Assembly (NCBI GenBank): GCA_018389105.1
Contig: JACATO010000653.1
Span: 310,001 to 374,000, forward strand
DNA from: Nautilus pompilius
Lineage: Eukaryota > Mollusca > Cephalopoda > Nautilida > Nautilidae
DNA length: 64,000 nt
Direction of reading: 5' to 3'
Shown here: positions 12,001-22,843 of the stretch, piece by piece
Numbering within the stretch: position 1 is the stretch's first letter
How the letters are laid out: each line of letters begins with the position of its first letter
Translations under genes and position numbers: made by a program
Notes under the pieces: generated by a model
The model's database searches: none
Seen by the model: only the letters and a program-made list of their open reading frames with translations
What the model was told of the DNA's origin: nothing

Positions 12001-12726
12001 TTGAGACTCATCTGTACAAATCTGTAGCATCCAGCCCCTGCCAAGGTAGGAAAACATTCCTTTTACACAACAACAAAAGTTCCTATTTTCATTTGAAGCT
12101 GTTGCAGGTCTGATGGAAAGTTATACAATGTCTCTTCTTAATAATTACAGATAAAAGAAGGTTCCTGTGGACAGTTATTATATAATCCTGAGTAGGATGA
12201 TGGGCTCAGTTGTATTGCATATAAAACGCTTTTGCTTTGAACTTACAGATCATAAATTCACTGCCATTTTACCAGGTTATTCTTTTTTTGTGGTACATCC
12301 AATAATGCCATCGTAATGTGTACATGGACATAACAGTATTTCATCCCATCATGTTGCTCCTACTGGCTTAATGTAAAGGCTATAAATGCACATTGTATTG
12401 TTTGTGTGTGTTTGGTCTGGATTATACAATCTACCTGCAGTGGTTATTGCTTAGTATGTTTGACTGAAAAGACATTCTCACGGTTGCAGAACTTGTATTC
12501 ATATTAACTCTGCCATTGTGTTTGTGATAAGAACTGCATGGATGGTATTGTTTTGAATATTTTGTTTCTTTTTGTTATACTGAATGCAAAAATAAATACA
12601 GTACATATGTTCGTTTTAATCACTTCATGATATAGCATGATAACGGGTTACGTTGCATTGAGTTCCACCCTTTGCAAAAAGACCCCACTCCCTGCTCAGA
12701 ATCCTGGGTATGGGCCTGAACAAGCA

Positions 12727-12858
12727 GCTGGTTCAGCTGAAGTTAGGGTTATTTGCTATATACGTGCATAATTTAGCATTCAGGGAGATATTCTGTTTCA
12801 CTATTCATTGCCAACCAACTCTACAGAACAAAAAATATTTTCCTGATAAATATATTTT
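12727..12858 (-). mobile_element. Displaced part of the GTF2IRD2-like hAT
   Basis: Immediately right of the inserted hAT, the minus strand encodes a short stretch that runs into the interrupted transposase at 8680 (SAEPAACYKIAR next to HSKAFSEAEFLK). Sequence further right cannot be followed because a ZBED5-like fragment on the other strand begins at about 12859. Confidence 0.5.
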
Positions 12859-13963
12859 ATGAGTGAACATGATATTAAATGGGCTCACTGTGTAGTAATT
12901 TGTACAGACAAGGTAAAATCTATGACGGGGAAGAATAGTGGGGTTGTCGCTCATATCAAAGCCATAGCAACAGATGATAAATGGATGCACTATAATATTC
13001 ATCGACAGGCTCTCGCTGCTAAAAGCATGGCATCCACATTGCGCTCAGTATTAGATGACTCAGCAAAGACTGTTAACTTTATAAAGGTTTGACCGTTAAA
13101 TGCAAGAATTTTCTTCCTTTTCCAATGAAATTAGTAGCCAGCACGTTACATTACTTCAAAGTGAAGTCCATTGACTATCCCAAGGGAATGTGTTGATGAG
13201 ACTTTTTGAATTAGGTAATGAAGTACAAATGTTCGTTATGGATCATCCTTCTAACCTATCTCCTTGTTTGGACAACTCTGCTTGGATCCAAAGACTAGCG
13301 CACTTGCCTGATATATTTTGTCACCTAACCTAAATTTGAGTCTTCAAGGCCTTAATACAATAATTTTTAATACACAAGATAAAATTGAATCTGTGATTAG
13401 GAAATTGATGTTTCGGATTAGTTGTTTAGAGAGAAATGTATTGAATTGCTTTGCAAACTACAAGAATATCTCTCTATACATTAAATTAAATTGGATAAAT
13501 TGGTTAAAACTAATATTAAGGAGCATTTGGAAGGGCTTACAAAACAAATTTGAGAATATTTTACAGAAACGGACAATTCAAACAACTGGGTGCGATTACT
13601 TCAGACAATGAACTAAAAGCTAAGTTCCTGAAATTCTCTCTAATTACTTTCTGGCCTCAATTATTAAGTGAGTAAGGGGCCATATCAGCATGAAGCTGGA
13701 TTTTCATTCTTAACTTCGATTAAGACCAAAACTATCAAAGATTACACGTTGAGCCTGATTTGAAACTGGAGCTATCTTCATTTGTCCTTGAAATTGACAC
13801 TTCGTAACATGAGAAACAGGAACATCCATCACCTCCATTTTACAGATGACTTGTTCATCTTTTAAATGAATAAATCTGTTATATGTCACAATTTTATAGT
13901 ATTAGTTTTTAAAGAAGGTACACCTGATTTGGGTCATGTGAATAAAATGTTTGGGAAACCCTG
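12859..13963 (+). pseudogene. ZBED5/FAM200/SCAND3-like hAT transposase remnant with 3' terminus
   Basis: The plus strand encodes CTDKVKSMTGKNSGVVAHIK and IHRQALAAKSMAST (12859-13090), a decayed block containing MRLFELGNEV (about 13195), LAHLPDIFCHL and LSLQGLNTIIFNTQDK (about 13300-13390), and KLELSSFVLEID (about 13765). These are in the order of ZBED5-type hAT transposases from the catalytic core to near the C terminus. The element ends at 13963 in TTTGGGAAACCCTG, the complement of a common hAT terminus (CAGGGTTTCCCAAA). The 5' half, including the BED finger, is missing, and there are several frameshifts. Confidence 0.8.
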
Positions 13964-14661
13964 ATTTATACCATAGTTATTTGAACTTTAAATAATTTAA
14001 TGACAACATTCTGAACCAGATATTCCAAATGCAAAGGACTTAATTTTTTCAGCTTTTATCACCAAATAAAAGTAACCTTTTCCTGTGAATACCTTCGAGT
14101 TTGAAACATACGTCATCACCTAATTAAAAATCTGAGTAGATGCTAGGAGAACGTAAAACCAACAAGGTGTTCTCAAGATTAACCCTGAAGACAGTGACAG
14201 ACAGGAAATGTCTGCTGATACATTAATCAAGTATCACCTTCAGGTGGTATTAAAGACCCAAAAAAATTGTTCAGAACAGTATTAGCACTGCAATAGGATT
14301 CTGTAAATATCTGAATAAATTTCTGAGTATGTTATAACATACAAGGATAAAAGTTAAGTTCATTTTGGTCATTTTTCAACCTTCATATCATATCACCATA
14401 CATGATATTTCACATCTTTGTATCGTATCACCACACATCATGTTTATTTTTTAATGGTGTTACTTGTGAACCACTGATCAGGGAATAGTCAGCAATATTT
14501 TTTTGTAATCATTATCATGCGGGTCAGAAGACATGCCAGAAAAAGAAACAAGATATTTTGTATCAAAGGGTTAAATAAGGTACTGCTGTTTTTTAAATGT
14601 GCACTACTATCCCTGCTGTATTATTATTGACCCTAGAAACATCTAATGTGCTCTTAAATTA
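13964..14661. other. Unassigned AT-rich DNA
   Basis: No coding similarity or structured repeat seen between the end of the ZBED5-like hAT and the start of the CACTG-terminal element. Confidence 0.4.
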
Positions 14662-14968
14662 CACTGGTCAACAAAATTAAATGTATTATACTCATTATGA
14701 ATGCAAACCAACTTTTTTAGACTAATTTTTCATGCTGATTTCAAAATTTCACTCCATTTGTATGCAGCACGTATCAGGTTTTCAGTAGATACATGCAAAT
14801 ATTTACATATTTGTATATATGAAATCATTAACGTAATAAATAAGGACATATTATTTTTAGAAAGTAAATGAGTTTATTGAGTTAAAAATCATCACCATCA
14901 TTCTACAAAGAGTGAATACACAAAAAAATTGGTCAGACAAAACAGACAAAGTTAGAACAACAGAGTTA

Positions 14969-16145
14969 GAAACATTGTGATTTGGATTTCCTCCGGTGTT
15001 CCTGATCTGGTTGATCACGGTAAAGTGTCCAGCAGTAGTCAGCCAGCATACTGTCATTCCAGAAGCCTTGGTACCGTTTCTCCATAGCACTAATGTCCTG
15101 GTGAAATCTTTCACCATGTTCATCAGACACTCCAAGGTTATCTGTGAAGAAATCCAGATGGGAGTCCAAGAAGTGAACTTTCAGTGACATGCGACAACCC
15201 ATTGCTGAGTAACATTTCAGAAGATTCTTGATGCCATCCTTGTAGTCCATTGCCTTCTTGTTGCCCAAAAATTCTCGCAGATCCAATTGAAAGCATTCCA
15301 GGCAGGCAGTTCCAGTTCATCCAGTGTTGTCTGGAAGTTGACATCTTTGAGTACTTCTCTAATTTGGTGTCCGACAAAGATACCCTCTTTCAACTTCGCC
15401 TGTGTGATTTTGGGAAACTTTTCTACAATATACTCAAACCCTCTGGCATTTCTCTTCCCTAGTGTCTTTACAAACTGCTTCATCAGTCCAAGCTTTATGT
15501 GCTAAGGAGGCAATAGGACATTAATGGATCTACAAGAGGTGTATTTTCGATGCTAGACAGTCCTGGCTGGTATGATGTTTTTGCCTGCCAGTTCGATTCC
15601 GAATAATGTGTTAGTTGCCCGACTATACCATAGACACAAGAAACAACAGTATTTTGTGAAACCTGACTGCGTTCCCATTAACATTCCAATGACTTTTAAA
15701 TCTCCACATATTTTCCATGAGTATCTTTCATAGGCAATGGCATGAAGTAAAGTTCCATATTCTCATATGATTCATGAAGATGAACGGAGTGTGCAATAGG
15801 AATGGAGGGCTTCAAATTACCATTATGGAGAAGTACAGCTTTTAAACTTCATTTTGAAGAGTCAATAAACAAACGCTACTCTGCAGGGTTAGGGTTAGAG
15901 TTAGGGTTAATGGTAAAAGACATGGACTTCTTCCTCTTATTGAACCAGTCACGTAAGCCATTTGAGCAAGCTGAGCAGATAAAATGTGGTGCCCATAACT
16001 TGTCCTGATCTCCAAGAGGACAGTCAAAGTATAGCTTATAAATTTTCTTGATCTCTGGTGTTGTTGTACATTTTTGAGCTTTCACAATAAATTGTCCACA
16101 GACATAACAAAACACATCAGGAGGATTTCTACACTGTCTTGACAT
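14969..16145 (-). pseudogene. Uncharacterised transposon-borne protein (GERFHQDI family), frameshifted
   Basis: The ATG at 16145-16143 lies just after an acceptor (CTTACTTGTTTTACAG on the minus strand), suggesting a 5' noncoding exon upstream. The N-terminal part has paired cysteines (CRNPPDVFCYVCGQ, then FICSACSNGL), a probable zinc-binding module. The middle encodes GFEYIVEKFPKITQAKL and GIFVGHQIREVLKD (about 15430-15340). The C-terminal part has LKVHFLDSHLDFF, DEHGERFHQDISAMEKRYQG and MLADYCWTLYRD (about 15190-15010), ending in a basic tail. I recall many near copies of this protein in animal genomes, annotated only as uncharacterised. Frame breaks occur around 15485-15870 and near 15240-15290, and a telomere-like stretch interrupts the N-terminal part. 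Confidence 0.72.
15885..15910. repeat. Short telomere-like (TTAGGG) stretch inside a transposon ORF
   Basis: Three close copies of TTAGGG or one-base variants lie in tandem. On the minus strand they are translated as NPNSNPNP, at the point where similarity of the GERFHQDI protein to its expected course ends. It could be a filler repeat from double-strand-break repair or chance. Confidence 0.6.
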
Positions 16146-16534
16146 TGTTAACACTGTAAAACAAGTAAGGAAATAGATACAAACGGTTATACTTATATTG
16201 AATTTGAGATGATGAAATATTTCATCAGACCAATTATGACTGGACAAAATACCTATTCCATCAGACAAAACTTGATTGGTTAATTTAAGATGATGAAATA
16301 TTGCATCTGAACTATGCAGCAATGAATAATGTAGTTTATTTTAAAGGTATGTTTCCATGATGTAAATGAAATACATGCATACACGTCATTAATTGGAATT
16401 TCTATATAATGTGTGAGCTAAAACCAAAAAACTTCCTCATCTTGAAAACTGTACGTGATGTCAAAAAACTAATTGTATAACACTAAGTACACCTTGACAC
16501 ATGCTTGATGAAAAATACTCGTTGACCAGTGTTA

Positions 16535-19500
16535 TTGAAGCTTGGATTAAGTAGCTCCTAAGTAAAATGTAGTCAATCATAGAATAAAATTTATTTTTAA
16601 AAAAGTATCCTGTGCTGTACCAACATTTTTTTTTCAACTCTCTGCTATAAATAGTAAATTAGTGTATGGAATTATTCCCCTTTAATAAACGTGGAACAGA
16701 CATGATTCCTACTATATGTGTTTCAGAAGCTACTACCTGTCAAATCAAATTAAAATAGTGGTTATTCCTTTTCCATGAAACAATCAACCTTGGATTCCTA
16801 CCTTGGTTTGGATTTTATCTTATTTGAATTTTGTATTTACAGTGAATTGTGATTTTCCTATTCCTATTTTATTAACCTTTTAAAGACCGAGCCTACCTTT
16901 GTTTTCAGATATATAGTCATGTATGTTAGTTTTGTTTAAAAAGTTGTATGCATATTTTATAAACCTTTTTTTTTGTTAATAAACTTCTTTTTCTCCAATT
17001 TACCTTAGTTTGATGGATTTTAGAGTCCAGATATCACAGAGATCAGATTCCTGTCTTTTCAGACCATATCTGTCTGATCTAGAGATGATAAATAAAGCTT
17101 TTTAAAATGACTGATGTATTATACCAACACTAGAAAACACTGCATCAAAAAGATATTTTATTTTATACTGCTAATGGGTTCTACCAAATAGACCGGCATA
17201 TAAATAGCAGGGAACTTACAAGGTTTATTAGGCCTATAAAAAGATACTTCAACTGGTATTCAGTCAGCCTAAGAAATTCTGCTAAAGGAGTGTCTTAAAA
17301 CATAGACAATATTTTGATCTAAGGAAAGAATCTCAGAGAGCATGAAAAGGAACTTAAATGAGTCCTCACTAAAATAAGAGGCTATGGAATAGAACTAAAT
17401 AAGAACAAGCGCAGTAGTTCAAAAATTGGAATGAAATATTTTGAACAGTTGTTAGTATATCAGGAGTTAAACCTAAACCAAATGAAGTTATGGTATTATG
17501 AAACTTTCAAGCAGCTGCAGTAGTAGCTTAACAAAACTTTGATATTTCATTGATGATTACCTACCTATAAAATTCATTCTAAATATTTAATTGATGCTGA
17601 GCCAATCAATGATTTTGTGTTATATTGTACACCTGATATCTACAGCGGAGACAACCTTGGTGAAGGAACATACTACTGCAATTGTCCACTAGGAAGTGTT
17701 GTCAATCCTGCTCCATGAGGGATGTGACACTCCTGACTTCCACCAGTTCAGCCAGTAGTCTAGCACTTCAGCCTTTGGTTAAACTTGAGTCATTTAGATC
17801 AGTTACTAATCATGCACCCATCTGGCTAGCACACCTCAAAGATTTCAGCAGCTGCAAAGTACTAGTAGCTAGATTAAACTATCCACTGAAGGTGACTGAG
17901 GCCTATTGGAAGTCCTCATGATGTCACTGCACAACTACCAGGTGTAAAGCACCAAGCACTCACCTGCTGGCAGGTTTTAATGCAGACTGAGAAAACAAAA
18001 CTCTGTTGTCTCTTTTTTGAAAACTAACCTTTAAAATCAGCCAAACTTCCCAAAAGGTCTGGAGAAAATATTAATACAGATTTGTGCTATTTGAAAAGAC
18101 TTTTTTATATTGGACTATTTTTCAGGATACCTTGAAATTGCACATCTGATGAACATTCCAAGCAAACAGGTAACAGGAAAAATTTAAGAAACCTCACAAG
18201 GGCAACTTTGTGAAAGACTGATTTTATCTGCAATGATTAATCCAAATTATCCAAAGGCTAACAGCATCACAAACATTTCACATACAAAAAAAGATATGAG
18301 TAAAACAGTTTTTTTCTTCCATTCTTTTGTCTAGAACTACCTCTTAATGGAAGGTTCGAGTCTATATCTTTTTTTAGAAAGTTCATATTGTGGATTCTTT
18401 TGAGATAGTACTAAAATTGATTGGAGAAATTTAGACTATAGCTACAGTAGAACTGGGGCAAGGGAGTGTTCAAATAGTCAAGATTCATCTTTTAAAAATG
18501 GAGAGTTAATAAATAAATATTATTTGTGTTTATAAACATGTTCCTACTGCTCTTGTACTTGTGAAGTTATATTAAATTACTGAAGTTTTAGAAACATGTT
18601 TAATTAATTGGTTGAACAATTCTCCAGCTCACAATCCACTGTAGGAAACATCTGTATCTGTGGTTGAAGTGGTGATGCCTTTATATGTGTTGATTTAACA
18701 TCGCTCTGATCATCATTTGGAACAGACATGGCCAACTAAAGCCACTCTGTACCAGCACTACATGATCCCACCTTTGGATTTCTATCCCACAGAATAGGCA
18801 ATGGTTGACTATTTTTTCCCTGAGTAAGTTTGCTTAAACACAATCTTCCAGTTACAGGGAAGGGAAATCATGAATAAAACAATGGTTGTCCTAAAACTTT
18901 GTGTATCTGTTTTTAGCTTTATCCTTAATATTTCATACCTGTTTAAAATCAGGTCACTTGGGCTTGTCCACTGTTGGTACTGTGGTGTAGGCCATTGAAG
19001 AGCTTTGTTGATCTACAAGACAGCAAAGTTAAACATGTCCAGTCACTAAATTAACTTCTCTCTGCTCTCTGTCTCATTATTTATCGCTTGATTTTCTATA
19101 CTGAAACATTAAAAAAATTCTCTTCTGCTTCAATTTCTTTTTTACCTCTTGTTTTGAATTTTTTCTCAAGGTACATGTTTAATCAAAATTAATATAAATA
19201 AGCTTGCAATTATATATATGAAGAAATTTCCAAAGGCTGTAGTACTGATATGATTCAAGAAAACTTAACCTTGATCAGAAACAAGATCTAATTAAACTCG
19301 CAATGAAGATTAGCTAATTAAATAGCTAACTCAAAATCATTTATGACACTGAATGCCCAGAAACCACTAGGAGAAAAAAAATACAGTGCAACACTAAAAT
19401 GTTTTCTGAATAAATCAAGTTTAATTTACTAACAAGAGACCAAGAAAACTCTTTAAAGAGGAATTAATTAGAAATTAAAAAAAAAAACAAATCAGCTTTA

Positions 19501-20820
19501 ATTAGTGCATAATATGCCTTAGATTTATAACAGAAATGTAGTGATAGCCAGAAAAATATGTTATTTGAGTTATTACAGTGTTTATATTGGAGAGTTAAAT
19601 ATAGTCGCACAGTTCATGAAAAGAGACAGTCATTCCCTTTCACCAGATGAAGGATGAACATCAAAGTTTTAGAACAAATTCTGGGTTCACCATAGGCAAA
19701 AACCACATCAAAATTGTCACTGTACATAACTGTATATGAGTAGAATTTTTAGAACATTATTTTTTGGTCCTGAAATTACTCTCAACTTATAAATGGCGTA
19801 TACGTTCTGCTATATATATCTGAAAGTTTTTGTAAAATAGTGCCAGAGTAACAAGTTGAAAACTTTGGTGATTGTTTTGCACATTCAAAATTGCTGCCAT
19901 TTTGAAAATAATGTCTCAAAAGCATTTGGTACAAAAGATTAGTTGTGAGGAGGAGGACAGAATCATAATGGAAATGATGACAAAGAAACTGACAGGAGGA
20001 ATCAGAAAACCCAAAGGTGGGGAATGGAAGAATTGTTTGTTGACGATAGTGAAAATGATTTATATAACTCTGAATAATAGTTCTTGTACTTTTTTGTGTG
20101 AATCACTGTAAATACATTCTGTATCTTGAGTAAACTACATCTATTATTTTATTTTTAATACTTTCAATTATGCTTTCATCAGCACACTTAACTCCCAAGC
20201 TATAAAAATTTATTTCTAGTTAATTTTTTCAATAAATTATACATGGTAAAGTGTCAATTTTGCATGTTATTGTAACTAAGGAAATCATAATGGTAGGCAT
20301 ATGTTGCAATGCAAGTCACAAATTTTCTTAGGAGAGACAAACATCTATTAGGATTGATAAAGCAGTATATTTATAAATAATAATGAAACTTTTACACTTA
20401 AATGTTCTTTTATAATACTTGCTGACATGAAAATACGAGTGTACCTCAACCTATGTTTGGGGTATATATTAAATTAACTATTTTTGTCTTCAAATTAGGG
20501 GGTTGACTTAGCATAACTTCTAGAGAACACCATTATGTTATGATAAAACAGTTTAGTTTGTTACTGGACCCACAGAAATACAGGTTGATGCTAGTGGCTG
20601 AACACAGTCCTATTTGAAGTACAGTGGGTATGGATGCCTTCGCTTCTATTGCTGGATTATCTTAGATGAAGATCAGAGAGGAAAATTTCAGAGAGAAATA
20701 TGTTCTTTATTGACTACAGAAAGATTATCACACAGTTGCCTCATATCACAATAGGTAACACAAATAAATACATGGCTAATGCTGTTATTCATCAATGGAA
20801 TCCATTTTCTACTAACATTT
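16535..20820. other. Unassigned AT-rich DNA
   Basis: No gene, terminal repeat or known transposon domain recognised over about 4.3 kb. The short frames at 17682-17921 and 19872-20111 have no family resemblance. The latter is followed in another frame by an acidic stretch (ELFVDDSENDLYNSE) that faintly recalls piggyBac N termini, but this is too weak to call. Confidence 0.4.
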
Positions 20821-21110
20821 TCTTTGGATGACAAATTATGCACAAGAACAACTCATAGACTTGTTCAGTGATGGCTTCTTAAAACAGTCATTTGATCCAG
20901 AAAATCTTTCTAAGTTTTGGATGCATGTCAAAAAGGAGTATCCAACCTTGTCAGACCAGGCTATGAAAATTATTCTTTGATATCAAGTTTGTGTCAGATG
21001 GGTATTTTCTGCTGTAGCTGCCATGAAGACAAAGTACCGCTCTCGATTATAGAAAAGGAACTGAGGGTTGCTACTCCATCAGTAACTCCACGATTTGAGG
21101 AAGTTTGAGA
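20821..21110 (+). pseudogene. ZBED5-like hAT transposase C-terminal fragment
   Basis: Across two frames the strand encodes QLIDLFSDGFLKQSFDPENL and FWMHVKKEYPTLSDQAMKII, then AAMKTKYRSRL and ELRVATPSVTPRFEEV. This is the conserved C-terminal run of ZBED5/FAM200-type hAT transposases (FW..VK.EYP, L..KTKYR.RL, LR.A.....PR...). An internal frameshift near 20980 and stops make it a fossil. No terminal repeats were found, and the N-terminal three quarters are absent. Confidence 0.75.
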
Positions 21111-22724
21111 TTAAGAACAGACCTCACACCGCACTAACAAAACTATTGACAACAAGTGTTGACTTTTACTGAAAATCTTTTGAGGGTATTTGATATATCA
21201 ATTGAAACTTCAAAATGTTGAATGTAATCATTTTCATTGATCCAAAACTGTGTTCTTTTCAGCACCAATAAAAAATGGCTGAAGAATGATTCCAAAGTCA
21301 GTATTTTACAATAAGAGAAATGTTGGGTGAGTAGAAAAGGAATGTGATATTAAAACAGACATCAGCCGGGAATCAATGAGAACATTACACTCAATTTCAG
21401 CTGAGTTTTTGAGATTTCCCACCATGGATGGAAAATCATTGATATGTTGTTTTTTTTTTTTTTTTGTATTTTAACCATATTCTCCGAATTAATTTTTCTT
21501 GTTTTTACAAACCCAGAGGGAAATTAATAATCAAACACTCGGGTGACCAGTCTCGCTTGATTTCTGTTCAGCAGTTCTCCCTCTTAGTTACTACATGATG
21601 CAAAAATCTATTAACTATTCACAGAGAGAAAAATCTTTTTAGTCCTGTGTGTTTTGAGCAGAATAACGAAACGTCTTCAACAAAGTGCGTTATCTTAAAA
21701 TTATGTATATTTTAAATGTTGATGGATGATAGCCCAAATTTCAAAGATGCTAACCAATAAAATGATAAACATTTCTGTGATTTTGAGGATAACAATATGA
21801 AGAAGAAGAGTTATCCTTGCAGGGTTCAAATCTATAAAAGTGAATACAAATAACATGTATTTTGTTTTAATGTCACCAAAAACGTTTATAGTTCTAGGGT
21901 TAATGTTTTTGTTGTTTTCTTACCATCCTTTGGTTGTATGTCAACTGTACCAGACTGCTGATGTCCAGGGACTGAGTTTGCATCCTAAGGAACGGGATTT
22001 TTGTGAATCTTCCTGGCATGCTTTCCTCTCACCACCAGATGCATGGGTTTCTTTGAGGCTCTCTTTTCTTCTCAAATCTAAAAATGAAGAGTTCTGGTAA
22101 AGATTTCCATGCCAGATTTGGAAGTACTGAGCCCCACTTGGCATAGGATTGCTAACACTTTCATGTGGAAAACTGAGGCCACCAGTTGATGTTGGATGTA
22201 TGGAAAAAGAATAAATTGATTCTATTTTCACTCTTGTATTCAGTTCACAAATTGCACTTTAAAGCATCACTCATGCTCTCTTCTATAAATCAACATGGTT
22301 TCAGATCTTCAACTATACTTTATAAGAAGAGATACAACTGCACTTTCTTTTTGTGACATTTTAGTATATATATATATAAAAAAGAGCATTACATTCAGAA
22401 CAGTTAATGAATACACAAAACAGATGATGTGGGGAAAAATCAATGCAAATAACTTCCATAGCAAGTAAAAGGTTTCCATCAATTTCCACGGTTTAATGAC
22501 TGTGTTTTGATTGTCAATGTTCCATACAAATGCAATGTAACGACTCAAGGTGCTCACTACAAGAAATCAATTTTCCCACATGTCAGACCACTCACGGAAC
22601 GCACGCTGCCCACACGGCTCTGTACAAATCAGAAGCATAAAGAAACTTTCCTCAACAGAGTTACAGAGTTGCAAACTTTTTTAAAAGAAGAAACTTTAAA
22701 AATGAATACTTGAAGAGAAAATAA
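21111..22724. other. Unassigned DNA
   Basis: No recognised gene. A 15-base or longer T run lies near 21450. Opposed short frames at 21840-22100 (+) and 21941-22231 (-) have no supporting similarity. A short TA microsatellite is near 22362. Confidence 0.4.
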
Positions 22725-22843
22725 AAGTATTCCACAGATTAAAAATTATAAATGCTGCACATTCTTGGAAAATAAACATACATCCGTGATCAGAGATACA
22801 GTAGTTATTTGGTCCTCCCTACTCCTGTGGACTGGGAAATCAC
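22725..22843. repeat. Dispersed repeat module, copy 1
   Basis: About 119 bp from AAGTATTCCA to TGGGAAATCAC closely matches 27022-27157 in the same orientation. The second copy carries an extra insertion of about 17 bp (around TTCATCCTGGTCTGG). Similarity stops abruptly at both ends. Confidence 0.85.

Larger units (their letters stand above)
8681..12718 (+). mobile_element. Intron-bearing TTF/ZMYM1-type hAT element with target duplication
   Basis: The left end starts CAGAACCGGCCCCTGGG, and the right end on the complementary strand starts CAGGCCCATACCCAGG; the inverted repeats are imperfect. The flanking octamers AGCAAGCA (8673-8680) and AACAAGCA (12719-12726) match at seven of eight positions, as expected for a hAT 8-bp target duplication. 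The insertion splits the minus-strand GTF2IRD2-like hAT coding region, giving an independent check of both boundaries. Inside are a promoter-like segment, a spliced transposase gene in the plus direction and a 3' region of about 0.7 kb. Confidence 0.75.
14662..16531 (-). mobile_element. DNA transposon with CACTGGTCAAC inverted repeats and TTA target duplication
   Basis: The left end reads CACTGGTCAACAAAATT from 14662. The right end, on the other strand, reads CACTGGTCAACGAG from 16531 inward. Both are flanked by TTA (14659-14661 and 16532-16534), giving an 1870-bp element. Its single gene is on the minus strand. A CACTG start and 3-bp duplication are reminiscent of the CMC (EnSpm/CACTA) group, but the encoded protein is not a transposase I can name, so class assignment is open. 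It may be a non-autonomous element that captured a gene or a family with an undescribed transposase. Confidence 0.65.

Noticed and set aside
15885..15910. True telomere or subtelomere
   Set aside because: Only about three to four hexamer-like units lie within a transposon gene, with no longer array nearby.
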